Assembly (NCBI GenBank): GCA_905221605.1
Contig: CAJNDS010002270.1
Coordinates: 248,001-312,000 of the forward strand
Reading direction: 5' to 3'
Source of the DNA: Symbiodinium natans
Lineage: Eukaryota; Sar; Dinophyceae; Suessiales; Symbiodiniaceae
Length of the DNA: 64,000 nucleotides
In this document: piece after piece, positions 30,480-41,200 of the stretch
Layout of the letters: each line of letters starts with the position of its first letter
Position numbering within the stretch: the stretch's first letter is position 1
Notes under the pieces: model-generated
What the model saw: the letters and a program-made list of their open reading frames with translations, nothing else
Database searches by the model: none
What the model was told of the DNA's origin: nothing
Made by a program: the position numbers and the translations under genes

Positions 30480-30760
30480 ACTTTCCTGGGTTGTGCTTTG
30501 GGACATGTTTTAACTTCCTTTCTTTCCTTACACGGGAACCTACTCATAAACAGTTTTCAAAGGGTTTTAAGCAGAACTCATTTTTTTTATGTAAAGTGTA
30601 GTGGTTTCGGGGCTGCGCGCGTGTGATCGTGTGGGTTTGGGTTTTAAGCTTCTTGCAACAGCTCGCCACACTCGATACAAGCATCTTGCCGACACTCTCA
30701 CTCTCACTGCACCTATCCTCAACTCTATGAAGTAGGGTTTATATCACTGTTTTTGGTGAG
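30480..30760. other. Intron-like stretch, no gene seen
   Basis: Mixed sequence with T-runs, a CTCTCACTCTCACTGCACC stretch and stops in all frames. No RNA gene or repeat family recognised. Confidence 0.4.
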
Positions 30761-30848
30761 TGCATATAAGGTTCCTTTTTTATACTGGTGCGTGTATATA
30801 TTTGGTGTCCTTTTGGGGATACAAGAAATATAAACCCTGCTTCGTATG

Positions 30849-31188
30849 CCTCCAGGACTCCCGAATAAATCCACATTCCTGGCTAAGTTCGGTTTTCTGG
30901 TGGTCGGAGACCCGATGCATCACTCAGCAGTCAAGCCAGCAGCTGGCGGCACTGGTCACCCGGGACAATACCTTGCCGAAGCCCAGCAAGATGTTCATGA
31001 AGGGGCGCCCAATTGTCAGCCACTCCAACGCGTGGTGCTCCAAGATTGCCAGGTTCGTCTCTGCCCGTAGTGCAGCACATTCAGCCAGACCTCTCGGGGT
31101 TTTTCACTTCCCCCCCACGAGCGCATCGATGAGACCATTCGAACCTTGGTGCGCCTCTACTGTCGTGAGCAACATCTTGACCCGGACC
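30849..31188 (+). CDS. Coding block with three competing frames
   Basis: It begins after GCCTCCAG|G. The first frame carries DNTLPKPSKMFMKGRPIVSH and SNAWCSKIARFVS, which faintly recalls the RPIVS motif of reverse transcriptases; this is not established. A second frame reads KSTFLAKFGFLVVGDPMHHS. The last part looks best in a third frame, ERIDETIRTLVRLYCREQHL. Either frameshifts or unseen introns break it. Confidence 0.4.
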
Positions 31189-31580
31189 CTAAACCCTAAA
31201 CCCTCAATCCTCAACCCTCAAACCCTGAATCCTTTGCCGTTAGCCCGCCTTCAACCGCGGGCTGCACAGCTCGTGCATGCGCCCTCAACCCCAAACCCTA
31301 ACCCCGAAGAACTTAGGGCAGAACCTGAGGGCGCTGGGCTTTTTTAGGGGTTTTGGGTTGAGGGTCCTGGAACACTAAACCCTAGACCCTAAACCCTAAA
31401 CCCTAAAACCCTAAACCCTAAACCCTAAACCCGAACTCCAAGCAGGAATCACGGTTCCACACCCCGAAGCTGCCACCCTAAACCCTAAACCCTAAATCCT
31501 AAACCCTAAACCCTAAACCCTAAACCCTAACCCCTAAACCCCAAACCCCAAACCCAAAACCCAAAACCCTTCTCGGCCAG

Positions 31581-31648
31581 GACGACCAAGCCTTCGTGCG
31601 CCGAATCCGGCTCACCTACATGGACAAGGCGAGTCTTCAAGCAGATTG
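31581..31648 (+). CDS. Exon, unknown protein
   Basis: Acceptor TCTCGGCCAG|G, frame DDQAFVRRIRLTYMDKASLQ then AD, donor TTG|GTTGGG. Natural charged composition. Confidence 0.6.
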
Positions 31649-31681
31649 GTTGGGGATTTTTGGGAGGTTTTGGGGTTCAGG

Positions 31682-31738
31682 TTTTTTTTTTGTTTTGTCT
31701 TTTTTTTTTTTTTTTTTTTGGGGGGGGGGGGGGGGGGT
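31682..31738. repeat. Poly-T and poly-G tracts
   Basis: About 20 T followed by about 18 G. Resembles the homopolymer edge of the CTTAAGAAC elements but without recognisable termini. Confidence 0.8.
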
Positions 31739-32275
31739 TGGGGAGGATTTTGGGGTTTCGGGTTGTTTGGTTTTGGGGTTTACTGTTGGGTTTCGAGGGC
31801 TCGGGTGTACAGTGTTGGGGCTTAGGGAGAGTTGCTCTTCATTGTTGATGCGTGGCTGCGCTCTCCACAACCGAGATGTTACGGCCATGTCGTATGTAGG
31901 GACCATGAAGCTAGGATGCCCCGAGTAGGCCTGTTTTCCTTTTTATAGGGTTAGGTTCCTTTATGAGCACCTTCAAGCCAGAAGGGGGCGCCCTTATCGT
32001 TCCTAGGTTGCTCTTGGGTCTAGGTAATTCTTCCACAGAGCAAGGGGGAAATCTTGAGTGCGACACAAACCTCAAAGCTTCCCTGCTTTCGAGCTTACTG
32101 CTCTGACGTGTCGGGAGGGTTTGGCGTTTAGAGTTTTGGCAGCCCTAAACCCTAAACCCTAAACCCTAAACCCTAAGCCCTAAACCCCAAACCCAAAACC
32201 CGAAAAAAAAAAAAACGTGCGGAGGGCCCCTAGAACCTGAACCCTGCAGGTCCTGTGCCCTCTGCATTGTTGCAG

Positions 32276-32309
32276 GCCCTGGCTCCTGCCCAACTATGGT
32301 GCTAATACA
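32276..32309 (+). CDS. Small exon
   Basis: Acceptor GCATTGTTGCAG|G, frame PWLLPNYGANT, donor ACA|GTGCAT. Confidence 0.45.
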
Positions 32310-32382
32310 GTGCATAATTACCTGGTTACTTCGGATTTGGAGTTTTGGGTTTAGGGTTTAGGGTTTCGGGTTTAGGGTTTAG

Positions 32383-32483
32383 GGTTTGACCTCGAGCAGA
32401 GAACATGGCAGGTCACAAAGGACCACGACAAGCATGACCTCCTAGAAGATCTGGAGGACACAAAGGGTCCGGGGAACATAGGG
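32383..32483 (+). CDS. Charged exon, unknown protein
   Basis: From a TTTAG|G acceptor the frame reads FDLEQRTWQVTKDHDKHDLL then EDLEDTKGPGNIG, up to a GTTTAGG donor. Acidic helical composition, thirty-plus codons, no repeat inside. Confidence 0.55.
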
Positions 32484-32609
32484 GTTTAGGGGTACGGTTT
32501 AGGGGAATAATTACTAATAGTATTCCATTGTTTATACAAGCCCCCGAAACCCCATTCTAATTATTCAGGCCCCTACAATGTCAATTCTATCATTGCCCCT
32601 ATTGCCCCC

Positions 32610-32716
32610 CTCTATACTACCCCACCCCCCCCCCCCCCCCCACCCCAAAAGGTTACCCCCTTAAATAGCCTTAAAAGGCTTAATTATGGGGGCAACCTAG
32701 GGGTGACAGTACAGAG
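32610..32716. mobile_element. MITE-like element, CTCTATACTACCCC family (copy 2)
   Basis: Left end CTCTATACTACCCC plus a long C run; right end diverged (GACAGTACAGAG). The central TTAAATAGCCTTAAAAGGCT matches the middle of copy 1. Confidence 0.55.
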
Positions 32717-32934
32717 GGGGTAGTAGGGAACCCATCATAACACCTGGTTAAGGGAGCCTACGTATTTAGTACATGGACAGTTCTCTCAATTACCATCCGT
32801 TTTGATACAGATGCGGTCTCCAAACCCGAAATTCCTGAGCCTTAACCCTAAACCCTAAACCCTAAGCCCGAAACCCTAAACCCTACACCCTACACGCTAA
32901 ACCCTAAACACCCTAAACCCTAAACCCTCCTCAG

Positions 32935-33029
32935 GGTTTTGAAATTGTGGGCGTTCGACCTCAAGCCACCCCAGTGCAGCTGTTCCGCTTGGCTGGCACC
33001 TCCAGGACTGCTGCAAGCCAAAGACCTGG
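32935..33029 (+). CDS. Exon, unknown protein
   Basis: Acceptor CCCTCCTCAG|G, frame GFEIVGVRPQATPVQLFRLA then GTSRTAASQRPG, donor GG|GTACTG. A second frame (VLKLWAFDLKPPQCSCSAWL) is also open. Confidence 0.55.
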
Positions 33030-33193
33030 GTACTGTTTCCCTAAACCCTAAACCCTAAACCCTAAACCCTAAACCCAGTTGTGTGAGAGCTCCCCCCCCG
33101 CCTTCCTTATTAAGGTAGTATAGGGGTTATTGTCTTTAGTTTTTTTGCGTTCTGAAGCAAATAGTAGTTTTGGTATAGGGACGTCATGCAGAT

Positions 33194-33388
33194 ATGGTAC
33201 TTTCCCTGGCTGAAGTCGGGGCTTCATATCCAAGGTACCAGAACAGGGTCCAGGGTACTATCATAAATGACGCCGGGAGAGTCCGGGACAGAGGCAGAGA
33301 AGCGGAGAGACGAAGAGACGGAGACCTGCAGAGGCAGAAAGCACATTGTTATCTCAGGGTTCCACAGGTTCTCACAAAGCAGCAGTAG
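33194..33388 (+). CDS. Open frame with Arg/Glu-rich middle, uncertain
   Basis: Sixty-four codons from ATG to TAG free of telomere-like repeats, reading MVLSLAEVGASYPRYQNRVQ and then an Arg/Asp/Glu-rich stretch. It may be part of an exon; no clear splice borders or family. Confidence 0.3.
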   Translation: MVLSLAEVGASYPRYQNRVQGTIINDAGRVRDRGREAERRRDGDLQRQKAHCYLRVPQVLTKQQ

Positions 33389-33451
33389 CCAAGCAAAAGT
33401 CTTGACATGAAGATCAGCGGAGGCCCAGGGTCGTTTTTAAGGGGCTTGAGG

Positions 33452-33558
33452 GTGGGATGTTCCCCCCCTTATACTAACAGTCCTTGATAGGGATTAATTA
33501 TAGTACCCCCTACTAGAATCCCGATTAAGGACTCTTTGTATAAGGGGGAACATCCCAA
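33452..33558. mobile_element. MITE-like element, TTGGGATG family (copy 3)
   Basis: Left end GTGGGATGTTCCCCCCCTTA and right end GGGGGAACATCCCAA with the shared interior ATACTAACAGTCCTT. Flanks GCTTGAGG and GTTCGAGC agree at only 5 of 8 positions, so this is an old copy. Confidence 0.75.
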
Positions 33559-33687
33559 GTTCGAGCCGTTTACAAGTATAACTGTACACATAACCCAAGT
33601 ACAGTTATGATTGGGGGAAAATTAGTATGATGAAACTGCAAGTAGGGGGGGGGTCCACCAAGCTCCCACCTCCTGAGCCGATGTCAG

Positions 33688-33715
33688 GAGCTGGGCAAGG
33701 AAACGCCAGGCGCGG
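33688..33715 (+). CDS. Micro-exon candidate
   Basis: Acceptor CGATGTCAG|G, frame ELGKETPGA, donor G|GTTTTT. Confidence 0.35.
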
Positions 33716-33867
33716 GTTTTTGGGGTTGAGGGGGTTTGGGGTTTAGGGTTTAGGGTTTAGGGTTTAGGGTTTAGGGTTTAGGGTTTAGGGTTTTGCAGAG
33801 CTGGGTGTGTGGGTGTGGGGGGGGGGGGACTAAAAATGTGGAACTCTGAGGCTGGGATGGAGACTTA

Positions 33868-33932
33868 GCGATTGGCGTATGTTGTGGAGAACCCGAACGA
33901 ACTCGCTCTGCGCCAAAGAGCCCACCCAGCTA
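33868..33932 (+). CDS. Exon candidate, two frames
   Basis: After GACTTAG one frame reads YVVENPNELALRQRAHPA and another IGVCCGEPERTRSAPKSPP. It ends near CCCAG before C-rich repeats. Confidence 0.35.
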
Positions 33933-33975
33933 AATCCCAAACCCCAAACCCTGACCCCCTGAGCGCTCTTTACAG

Positions 33976-34049
33976 GGCCATGCGACGGGGGCATCCTCAT
34001 ACTCTGAAGAGGAACCCTCTAAACGTTCAAAGCCTACTTACCAAGCAGG
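33976..34049 (+). CDS. Ser/Glu/Lys-rich exon
   Basis: Acceptor CTCTTTACAG|G, frame GHATGASSYSEEEPSKRSKP then TYQAG, donor GG|GTTTAGG. Polar tail-like sequence with clear borders. Confidence 0.6.
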
Positions 34050-34312
34050 GTTTAGGATTTCGGGTTTAGGGTTTAGGGCCACCCCCCCCCCCAAAAAAAA
34101 AATGCCAGTTTTTTACGGTATACATCTGTGACCATATGATACCTTGGGGGGCCCTTCCCAACACGGGAGTTTCGGGACCAACAAGTTCAGACATCCCAGA
34201 AGCCCAAAACCCCAAAACCCCACAACCCCAAAACCCCAAAATCCCAAAATCCCAAAACCCCAAAACCCCAAAACACCAAAACCCTAAACCCTGAGAAGCT
34301 AAAGCACCCGAG

Positions 34313-34395
34313 GCTGGGTTTACGACACCATGACAATCATGCCTTACCTGGCGTTGGGAGCTCGATGGGAAGGGCACAGCTTCAGCACGCGGGGG
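34313..34395 (+). CDS. Exon, His/Gly-rich
   Basis: Acceptor GCACCCGAG|G, frame LGLRHHDNHALPGVGSSMGR then AQLQHAGG, donor G|GTTAGG. Confidence 0.45.
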
Positions 34396-34829
34396 GTTAG
34401 GGCTTTACGGTTTAGTTTTTGGGGTTTAGGGTTTAGGGTTTAGGGCTTAGGGCTTTCGGGCTTTAGGCTTTGGGAGGTTGAAATGCGTTTTGGGCTTTGA
34501 CTTGGTGTTTGTTTCAGCTTGGGGGTTTGCGAAACCCTAAATCTTCAGGGTTTCACTTGGGAAGGGAGGGCTCAGAGCTTGAGGCTTTTTGATGAGTCAC
34601 TCATCATACCCTACGAAGCAGGTCTTGGGTCGTGTCGGTTCTGGGCTTTGGGAAGTACACTGCAGGCCCCCAACTAAACGCTAAAAGGCTTATTTTAGGG
34701 TTTTGAGCTAAGGGTTTAGGGTGTAGAGTTTAGGTTTTAGGGTTTAGGGCTTGGGCTCAGGGTTTCGGGTTTAGGGTTGAGGGTTTGTGGCGCCCTAGCA
34801 CATAATTCCTTGAGGGGCTCCTTGAGCAG

Positions 34830-34901
34830 GTTCATGTGAAACCGAAGCCCTACATGCGGACAACGCTGAATGCGCTCATGTGGAGGATACTGGCTCTCCG
34901 G
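34830..34901 (+). CDS. Exon, unknown protein
   Basis: Acceptor CTTGAGCAG|G, frame VHVKPKPYMRTTLNALMWRI then LALR, donor GG|GTTCAG, phase 0. Good composition. Confidence 0.55.
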
Positions 34902-34980
34902 GTTCAGGCTGCCGAAGCCCGAAACCCTGAACCCTAAGCCCTAAACCCACATCAACCCCAGTGTAGGGTTCGGGTTGAAG

Positions 34981-35053
34981 GTCTCGACTTGAGCTGGCTG
35001 CGGCCATCGAACAGTCTAGCCTCAGCCCCAAAGCTTGGAAGCCCCATGATTAG
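34981..35053 (+). CDS. Terminal exon upstream of the RCC1-like gene
   Basis: Acceptor GGTTGAAG|G, frame SRLELAAAIEQSSLSPKAWK then PHD and TAG. Its stop lies 49 bp before the ATG of the next gene, so it may be the 3' end of the preceding gene. Confidence 0.55.
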
Positions 35054-35101
35054 GGTTTTGAGTCTAAACCTTAAACCCGCAACCTCCCAGCCCTCGGCCA
35101 C

Positions 35102-35176
35102 ATGTCGATCTTGGTGGACGTCAGCCTCGTGAGCGGCCGGACTGCCTCCCTGAAAGCCGAGTTGGAGGAGCCCGTC
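35102..35176 (+). CDS. RCC1-like gene exon 1: start of ubiquitin-like domain
   Basis: ATG followed by MSILVDVSLVSGRTASLKAE then LEEPV. This has the start of a ubiquitin-like beta-grasp fold, as seen at the N-terminus of dinoflagellate RCC1/HERC-type repeat proteins. The exon must end at a GC donor (GTC|GCCACC): only then does it join exon 2 in frame as EEPV-ESLGHRA. A stop-ended exon lies 49 bp upstream, supporting this ATG as the gene start. Trans-splicing at the CCCAG just upstream is possible, but no spliced-leader relic is seen. Confidence 0.7.
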
Positions 35177-38100
35177 GCCACCAGGTTTCGGCTGGAATCT
35201 CTTTTTGTTGTTTTCCATCTCCAGCCCCTCAGGGTCCAAGTACTGGCGAACCCTAAACCATAAAACCCCCCCAAACACCAAACACCCTAAGCCCTAAGCC
35301 CTAAACCCTAAACCCTAAACCCTAAACCCTAAACCCTAAACCCTAAACCCTAAACCCCAAATCCTAGCCTCCTTAGAGCCCATGTTTGAGTGGAAGAGCC
35401 TGTGCTTGCGGCAGGAATCCCTGGGCCATCGGGCATGGAGCGCCCTGGGCGTCGGCCGTGGCAGGTTGTTTGACTCCAGTGGCCGAGCTGCTGGGACTTG
35501 GGAGTTTGGGTGTTTGGTAGGGTTTAGGGTTTAGGGTTTAGGGTTTAGGGTTTAGGGTTTAGGGTTTAGGGTTTAGGGTTTAGGGTTTAGGGTTTAGGGT
35601 TTAGGGTTTAGGGTTTAGGGTTCAGGGTTTAGGGTTTAGGGTTTAGGGTTTAGGGTTGGGCTTTTCAGGGCTCCGGGCTTAGGTCTCATGGGCTTCGAGT
35701 TTAGGGCAGGGTCTTCTCAGGGAACTTAGCACTCTACTTGGTACCGCATACGAGGTCGCCCGATCCTTCCTTAAACCCTAAACCCTAAACTTATAAACCC
35801 TGAACCCTAAACCCTAAACCCTAAACCCTAAACCCTAAACCCTAAACCCCAGCGCCCAGGCACTGGACGCAAGGGCGCCGATCAGCGAATGCGGGCTGCA
35901 GGATGGCGATGTCCTGACGCTACATCTGGGTCGGGTGCAGGTCCGGGTAGTATAGGGGTCGGAATCATTACTAGTAGTATTCCCTTAGGGGGTCCCTTAT
36001 CATAACAATTTTAGTAGAATGAATAACCCCCCAGAACCCTATTCTAATTATTCAGGCTCCTAGTAGTTCTCTCAATTCGGGTTCCTTTTGGGGCTCTTCC
36101 TGTAAGGGTGCCGTGCTAGATACGGGCATTTCCCAAAGTAAGGGCACCCCATCTATGCCCCAAATAGAATCGAATCTCCCTTAAAGGGAGCCCCCAAAAG
36201 GGTACCCCTATTTTCGGAAACCCCAATATAGGACCCCTTAAAAAGGGACCCGAATCTAGAGAGCGACCCCAGGTAGCGGCCGAAACCCGAAACCCGAAAC
36301 CCGAAACCCGAAACCCGAAACCCGAAACCCGAAACCCTAAACCCTAAACCCTAAACCCTAAACCCTAAACCCTAAACCCTAAACCCTACCAGGTAGCGGC
36401 TTCATTCCGGGCTGCTGCTGCCGTCCTGGGGGACGGATCGGTCGCGACTTGGGGTGACGCGAACTTCGGTGGCGACAGTCGCGCGGTGCAACATCAGCTC
36501 CGGAACGTACAGGAGCAGGGTTTAGGGTTTAGGGTTTAGGGTTTAGGGTTTAGGGTTTAGGGTTTAGGGTTTAGGGTTTAGGGTTTAGGGTTTAGGGTTA
36601 CGGTTTAGGGTTTAGGGTTTAGGGTTTCGGGTCTTACAGAGCCTTCTGAGAGACCTCAGGGAGCTTTTTTTGACTTGGAATGATCATGTACAACTCGGCT
36701 ACTATGTCATCTCTATGAAGGTACTATATAGATACAGATATGTATATATATATATATAAAAATATATACCATAACCCCTTATAATCCCTTCTACGGTGCA
36801 TTCTGAACCATAAGCCTTTTAAACATGATCCTAAACCCTAAGCCCTAAACCCTAAACCCTAAACCGTAAACCCTAAACCCTAAACCCTAAACCCCACAAG
36901 GAGATAAAGGCCTCCTTTTGCTCCTTCGCCGCGATCTTACACGATGGCTCCGTGGTGACGTGGGGCGACGAGTACGCTGGGGGAGACAGCAGCGCAGTGC
37001 AACGCCGGCTGAAGACTCTCGTTCGTGTGGTTTTCCCCCCTAAACCCTAAACCCTAAACCCTAAACCCTAAACCCTAAACCCTAAACCCTAAACCCTAAA
37101 CCTGAATTATGCACTTGTTAAGGGCACCCTTGGCGTGAGCACACGGAGCCGCACAACTTCCACCCCATCACCACGACAAGCCCCAAACACGCCTCCGGGG
37201 CTTGATGACCGACTGGGACCTCACGTGGAAGTTCTTGGAACCCCAATTATAGGGTTTGTGGTATAGGGTTTAGGGTTTCGGGTTTAGGGCTATAACCCCA
37301 CTTATAAGTCTACCTTATAACCTACTTAGAGGACTTCGGAGGCTTATAAGTACAGTTATCATTGGGGTTGCAAGTACCCTGAACCTCCAAGCAGATGTTC
37401 CTTGCACACATGTCCAAGAGGGCCCCAAATGCCCCATATCTTGGGATGTTCCCCATTATACTAGCAGTCCTTAATGCGGCTCTAGTACCCTCTAGTCTAT
37501 GATCCCGATTCAGGACTGTCAGTATAAGCGGGGGAACACGGCCCAGATTCATTATGGTGTCAGGTCCCAATACATCATCCTTAGGGGTTCTGGGGCCCTT
37601 AAAACTTTAAACATGCAGCGTAGTCGCACCCCCTTATGGTTGCTACTCGGTTGTGATTCTTGCTTCAGGATGATGATGCCAATGACTGTTAGGGTTTGGC
37701 ACAGTGTGCTAGGAACACGTTGGGGCTGCGAACGGTCTGCTCCCTGTTGGTTTCGATGGCTCCTGTTGCGCCGGAAGCCCTAAGCCCTGGAGCAAGACAG
37801 GGTGGGCTGAGGGTGTAGTGAAGCTTGAGTTTAGGGTTGAGGGTTGAGGGTTGAGGGTTTAGGGTTGAGGGTTTAGGGTTTAGGGTTTAGGGTTTAGGGT
37901 TTAGGTTGATTATATCCCTGGGCTGCCTGATTTAGGGAAGATCCCTGCTTCAGCCATATCTTGGCAGATTCGGGGATGCGACAGAGCGTCAAGTCTCCAA
38001 AGAAGCATCATTGGACTCCTCCTCACAGGTTTAAGATCAAAGCACCTTTTGATTTCATGCACTTTAGACCCAAAGGTAGGGTTTAGGGGTTTAGGGTTTG

Positions 38101-38189
38101 GGGTTGATAGTTTAGGGTGTGCGGTCCTCTTGTATACTTGGAGCCCTGGCAAAAGCACTCGCTCCTCTCTCTCTCTCTCTTGCTCTCTC

Positions 38190-38234
<45 letters not shown>

Positions 38235-41200
38235 GTGTAGCCGTAGTGCCATCAAATCCCACAGCCTATTGCACTATAGAGACAGAGGTTTGGCTATTTC
38301 AATATGGGTGTTTTCCTTTGGAAATACAGAGAACCTCCCTCTCCCCAACCCCCCCTCCCCGCCACCCCCCCAAAAAAAGAGGAGCAACAAACAGAATTAC
38401 AGGGGGCCAAACAAAAACACTCCACTGCACCCATGTTATTTGCGGCGGGCTCAAAGGGAGTGAGTTTAAGGTTTATAGAGTTTAGGGTTTAGGGTTTAGG
38501 GTCTAGGGTTTAGGGTTGGGGAGAGTCCTAAGGAACGTGCAGCACATTCAAGCCACTGAGCGAGCTTTTGCTGCTGTCCTTGGTGATGGCTCGGTCGTGA
38601 CCTGGGGCGATGTTGACTCAGGTGGTGACAGCAGCCGCGTTCGGTATCGGCTGAATCTTGGCTGTCGACTTTGTTTGGGGTCTGGGGGTTAAGGTTAGGG
38701 CTTAGGGTTTAGGGTTTAGGGCTTAGGGTTTCGGATTTACGGTTTAGGGTTTAGGGTTTAGGGTTTAGGGTAAGGCTTAAGGTGCTTACATGGCTTTGTA
38801 GGGCTTATGGGACTGATTGGGCTCTATAGGGACTCATGGAGCTTGTTTTAGGGTTTAGGGTTGAGGGTTTAGGGTTTAGGGTTTAGGGTTTAGGGTTTAG
38901 GGTTTAGGGTTTAGGGTTTAGGGTTTAGGGTTTAGGGTTTAGGGTTTAGGGAATATCCGCAGTTTAAGGTTTAGGGCTTAACGTGCTTAGAGGGTCTTTT
39001 TAGGGCTGATGGGGCTGATGAGGCTGGGAGGGGCTCATGGGGCTTATGGGGTTAGGGTATATTCTTGCAGCTCCGAAAAAGCTCCAAATCAAATTGATAA
39101 CCTGTACTGGAGACCTAAGGGACGACGTTCTTCAAATCCAAGCAAGCAACAACGCTTTTGCTGCGATCCGGATTGATGGCTCCGTCGTGTGCTGGGGCTT
39201 TGCCAACGAAGGTGGTGACAGCAGTGCCTCAGAAGGTTGGACTTCGATGCATAGCGAAGCCCTAAACCCTAAACCCTTAACCCTATAAACGCCACACCTT
39301 AAATCCTCTTTGTTTCCCAGATACTTCTGGGATCCAGCCGTCAAATTTTCATTGCAGGAATCAGGGCCTGAATCAAAAGCCCCAAACCTCGGAGGTGCGT
39401 CGGGCCCATATATATATATATAGGGTGCTTACACTAGGGGGTAAGTCGGGGCTGATAGGGTTTGGGGTTTAGGGTTTCGGGTTTAGGGTTTAGGGCTTGG
39501 GGTCCATTGGGCCATGGGGCCGCCGTATGCTTAAGGTGCTGTGCAAGATGAGCTGCAAGATGTGCAGGAGATCCAATCTACAGACGCTTGGGAGCTCCCG
39601 TACAGTCAGGGCTTAGGGTTTAGGGTGAAGGGTTTAGGGTTGAGGGTTTAGGATTTATAAGGGTTTAGTTTAGGGTTTAGGGTTCGAGAACTGACGCCAA
39701 CCCCAAGACCCCATCAACCTTTTTCCCTAAACCCGCCCCCACACACAACCGTAAACCTTAATCCCTACACAACTTAAACCTAAACACCCTAAACCCTAAA
39801 CCCTAAACCCTGAACCCTAAACCCTAAGCCCTAAGCCCTAAGCCCTAAGCCCTAAGCCCTAAGCCCTAAGCCCTAAGCCCTAAGCCCTAAGCCCTAAGCC
39901 CTAAGCCCTAAGCTAAACCCTACACCCTACACCCTAAACCCTAAACCCTAAACCCTAAACCCTAAACCCTAAACCCTAAACCCTAAACCCTAAACCCTAA
40001 ACCCTAAACCCTACACAAGCCCGACTCCCCACCAACCCGGACGCCCCGAACAAGGAACGGGCCTTTGCCGCACTTCGGTCTGATGGCTCCGTGGTGGCCT
40101 GGGGCGAAGCTGAAAGCGGCGGGAACAGCGGCTCAATCGCGTTTAGGGTTTAGGGTTTAGGGTATCTTAGGTCTGTGGTTTTAGGGTTCAGGGTTGTTTT
40201 CGGGCGTGTGGGCCGCGCCTGCGGCTCGACATTTAAGGGGCGCAAGGAGGGACCCCTAGAAGGTACCCTGAACCTTATTCCCCTGTATTGCCCCTACATA
40301 GCCCTATATATACCTTATGGAGTCCCTATATACTAAATAGCCCTTAAATAGCCCGAGGTTCCCTTGTAAGGGTGGCTCATGTAGTCCCTTGGGACAGGGC
40401 CCACCAGCCTAGGGGGGAGGGGGGGGGGACTATGTCCTGGAGCCCCAAAAAGACGCAACAAAACCCTGAACCTCGCAAACGACCCGTAATCCTTCAGAGC
40501 CACAGCGAACACCTTCAGTCCTTCAGTGCAAAACCCTAAACCCGAAACTCTAAACCCTAAACCCTTGCAGGCATCGGATTTGGAGTTCATGGCTTCAGGG
40601 CTTGCGGGTTCAGCTCAGGCGTCTAGCATCAGTTCTCTACAGCCTGGTCCGTTTAGGGTTTATGTGGGGTTTAGGGTTTAGGGTGTTAGGGTTTCAGGTT
40701 TAGGGCTTTCAAAAGATGAAGGCTCGTACCCCTCAGGTTGTCCCCTAAAGGTTCCCCTTAATGTACTCCTAATATGGCCCTTATATTCTTTTAGGGATCC
40801 TTACAAAGGGACCCCAAATCCCAAGGGGTACAACCTTAAGGGTCCAAGGTAGAACCCCTAGAGGTTTAGGTTTTTGGGTTTAGGGTTTAGGGTTTAGGGC
40901 TACAACCGTGCCCACCTGTCGTCGGAATCTGAGACACGAAGCTCCACCCAGGTAAGACGGTGGGGGATCAGCTGACAGGCGTGCAGCAGATTCTTAGCAG
41001 CTGAATGAGTACACTTCTTACACTTTTTGGGGATACTTTTGTCCCCTATGGAACTGAAAGTGTACATTTTTTGTTGGGGTCGGGGGCTTATGAACTCAGC
41101 AACTAAGGATTCAATCCACTTGGCAGACTTTCGCGGCCATACGAGGCTTGTGCGGCTTTTATTGCTCATGGGTTAGGCTTTTGGGGTTTCGGGCCGCCAC

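Larger units (their letters stand above)
37030..38532. other. Long intron of the RCC1-like gene
   Basis: About 1.5 kb between exons 5 and 6. Holds CCCTAAA runs (37040-37100), a palindromic element, a MITE copy (37441), a TTTAGGG run (37840-37905), a CT microsatellite (38162-38236) and C/A tracts. Open frames here are repeat artefacts; no separate gene is supported. Confidence 0.6.

Noticed and set aside
30849-31188. Confident reverse transcriptase call from RPIVS
   Set aside because: A single five-residue match in one of three competing frames; no YXDD or other RT block follows.
34952-35281. 109-residue minus-strand frame opposite the RCC1-like start
   Set aside because: The + strand here encodes a stop-ended exon and the ubiquitin-like start with family-matching residues; the minus frame is a shadow.
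38049-38492. Overlapping Ser/Leu-rich frames up to 122 residues
   Set aside because: Driven by the CT microsatellite and C/A tracts in an RCC1-like intron.
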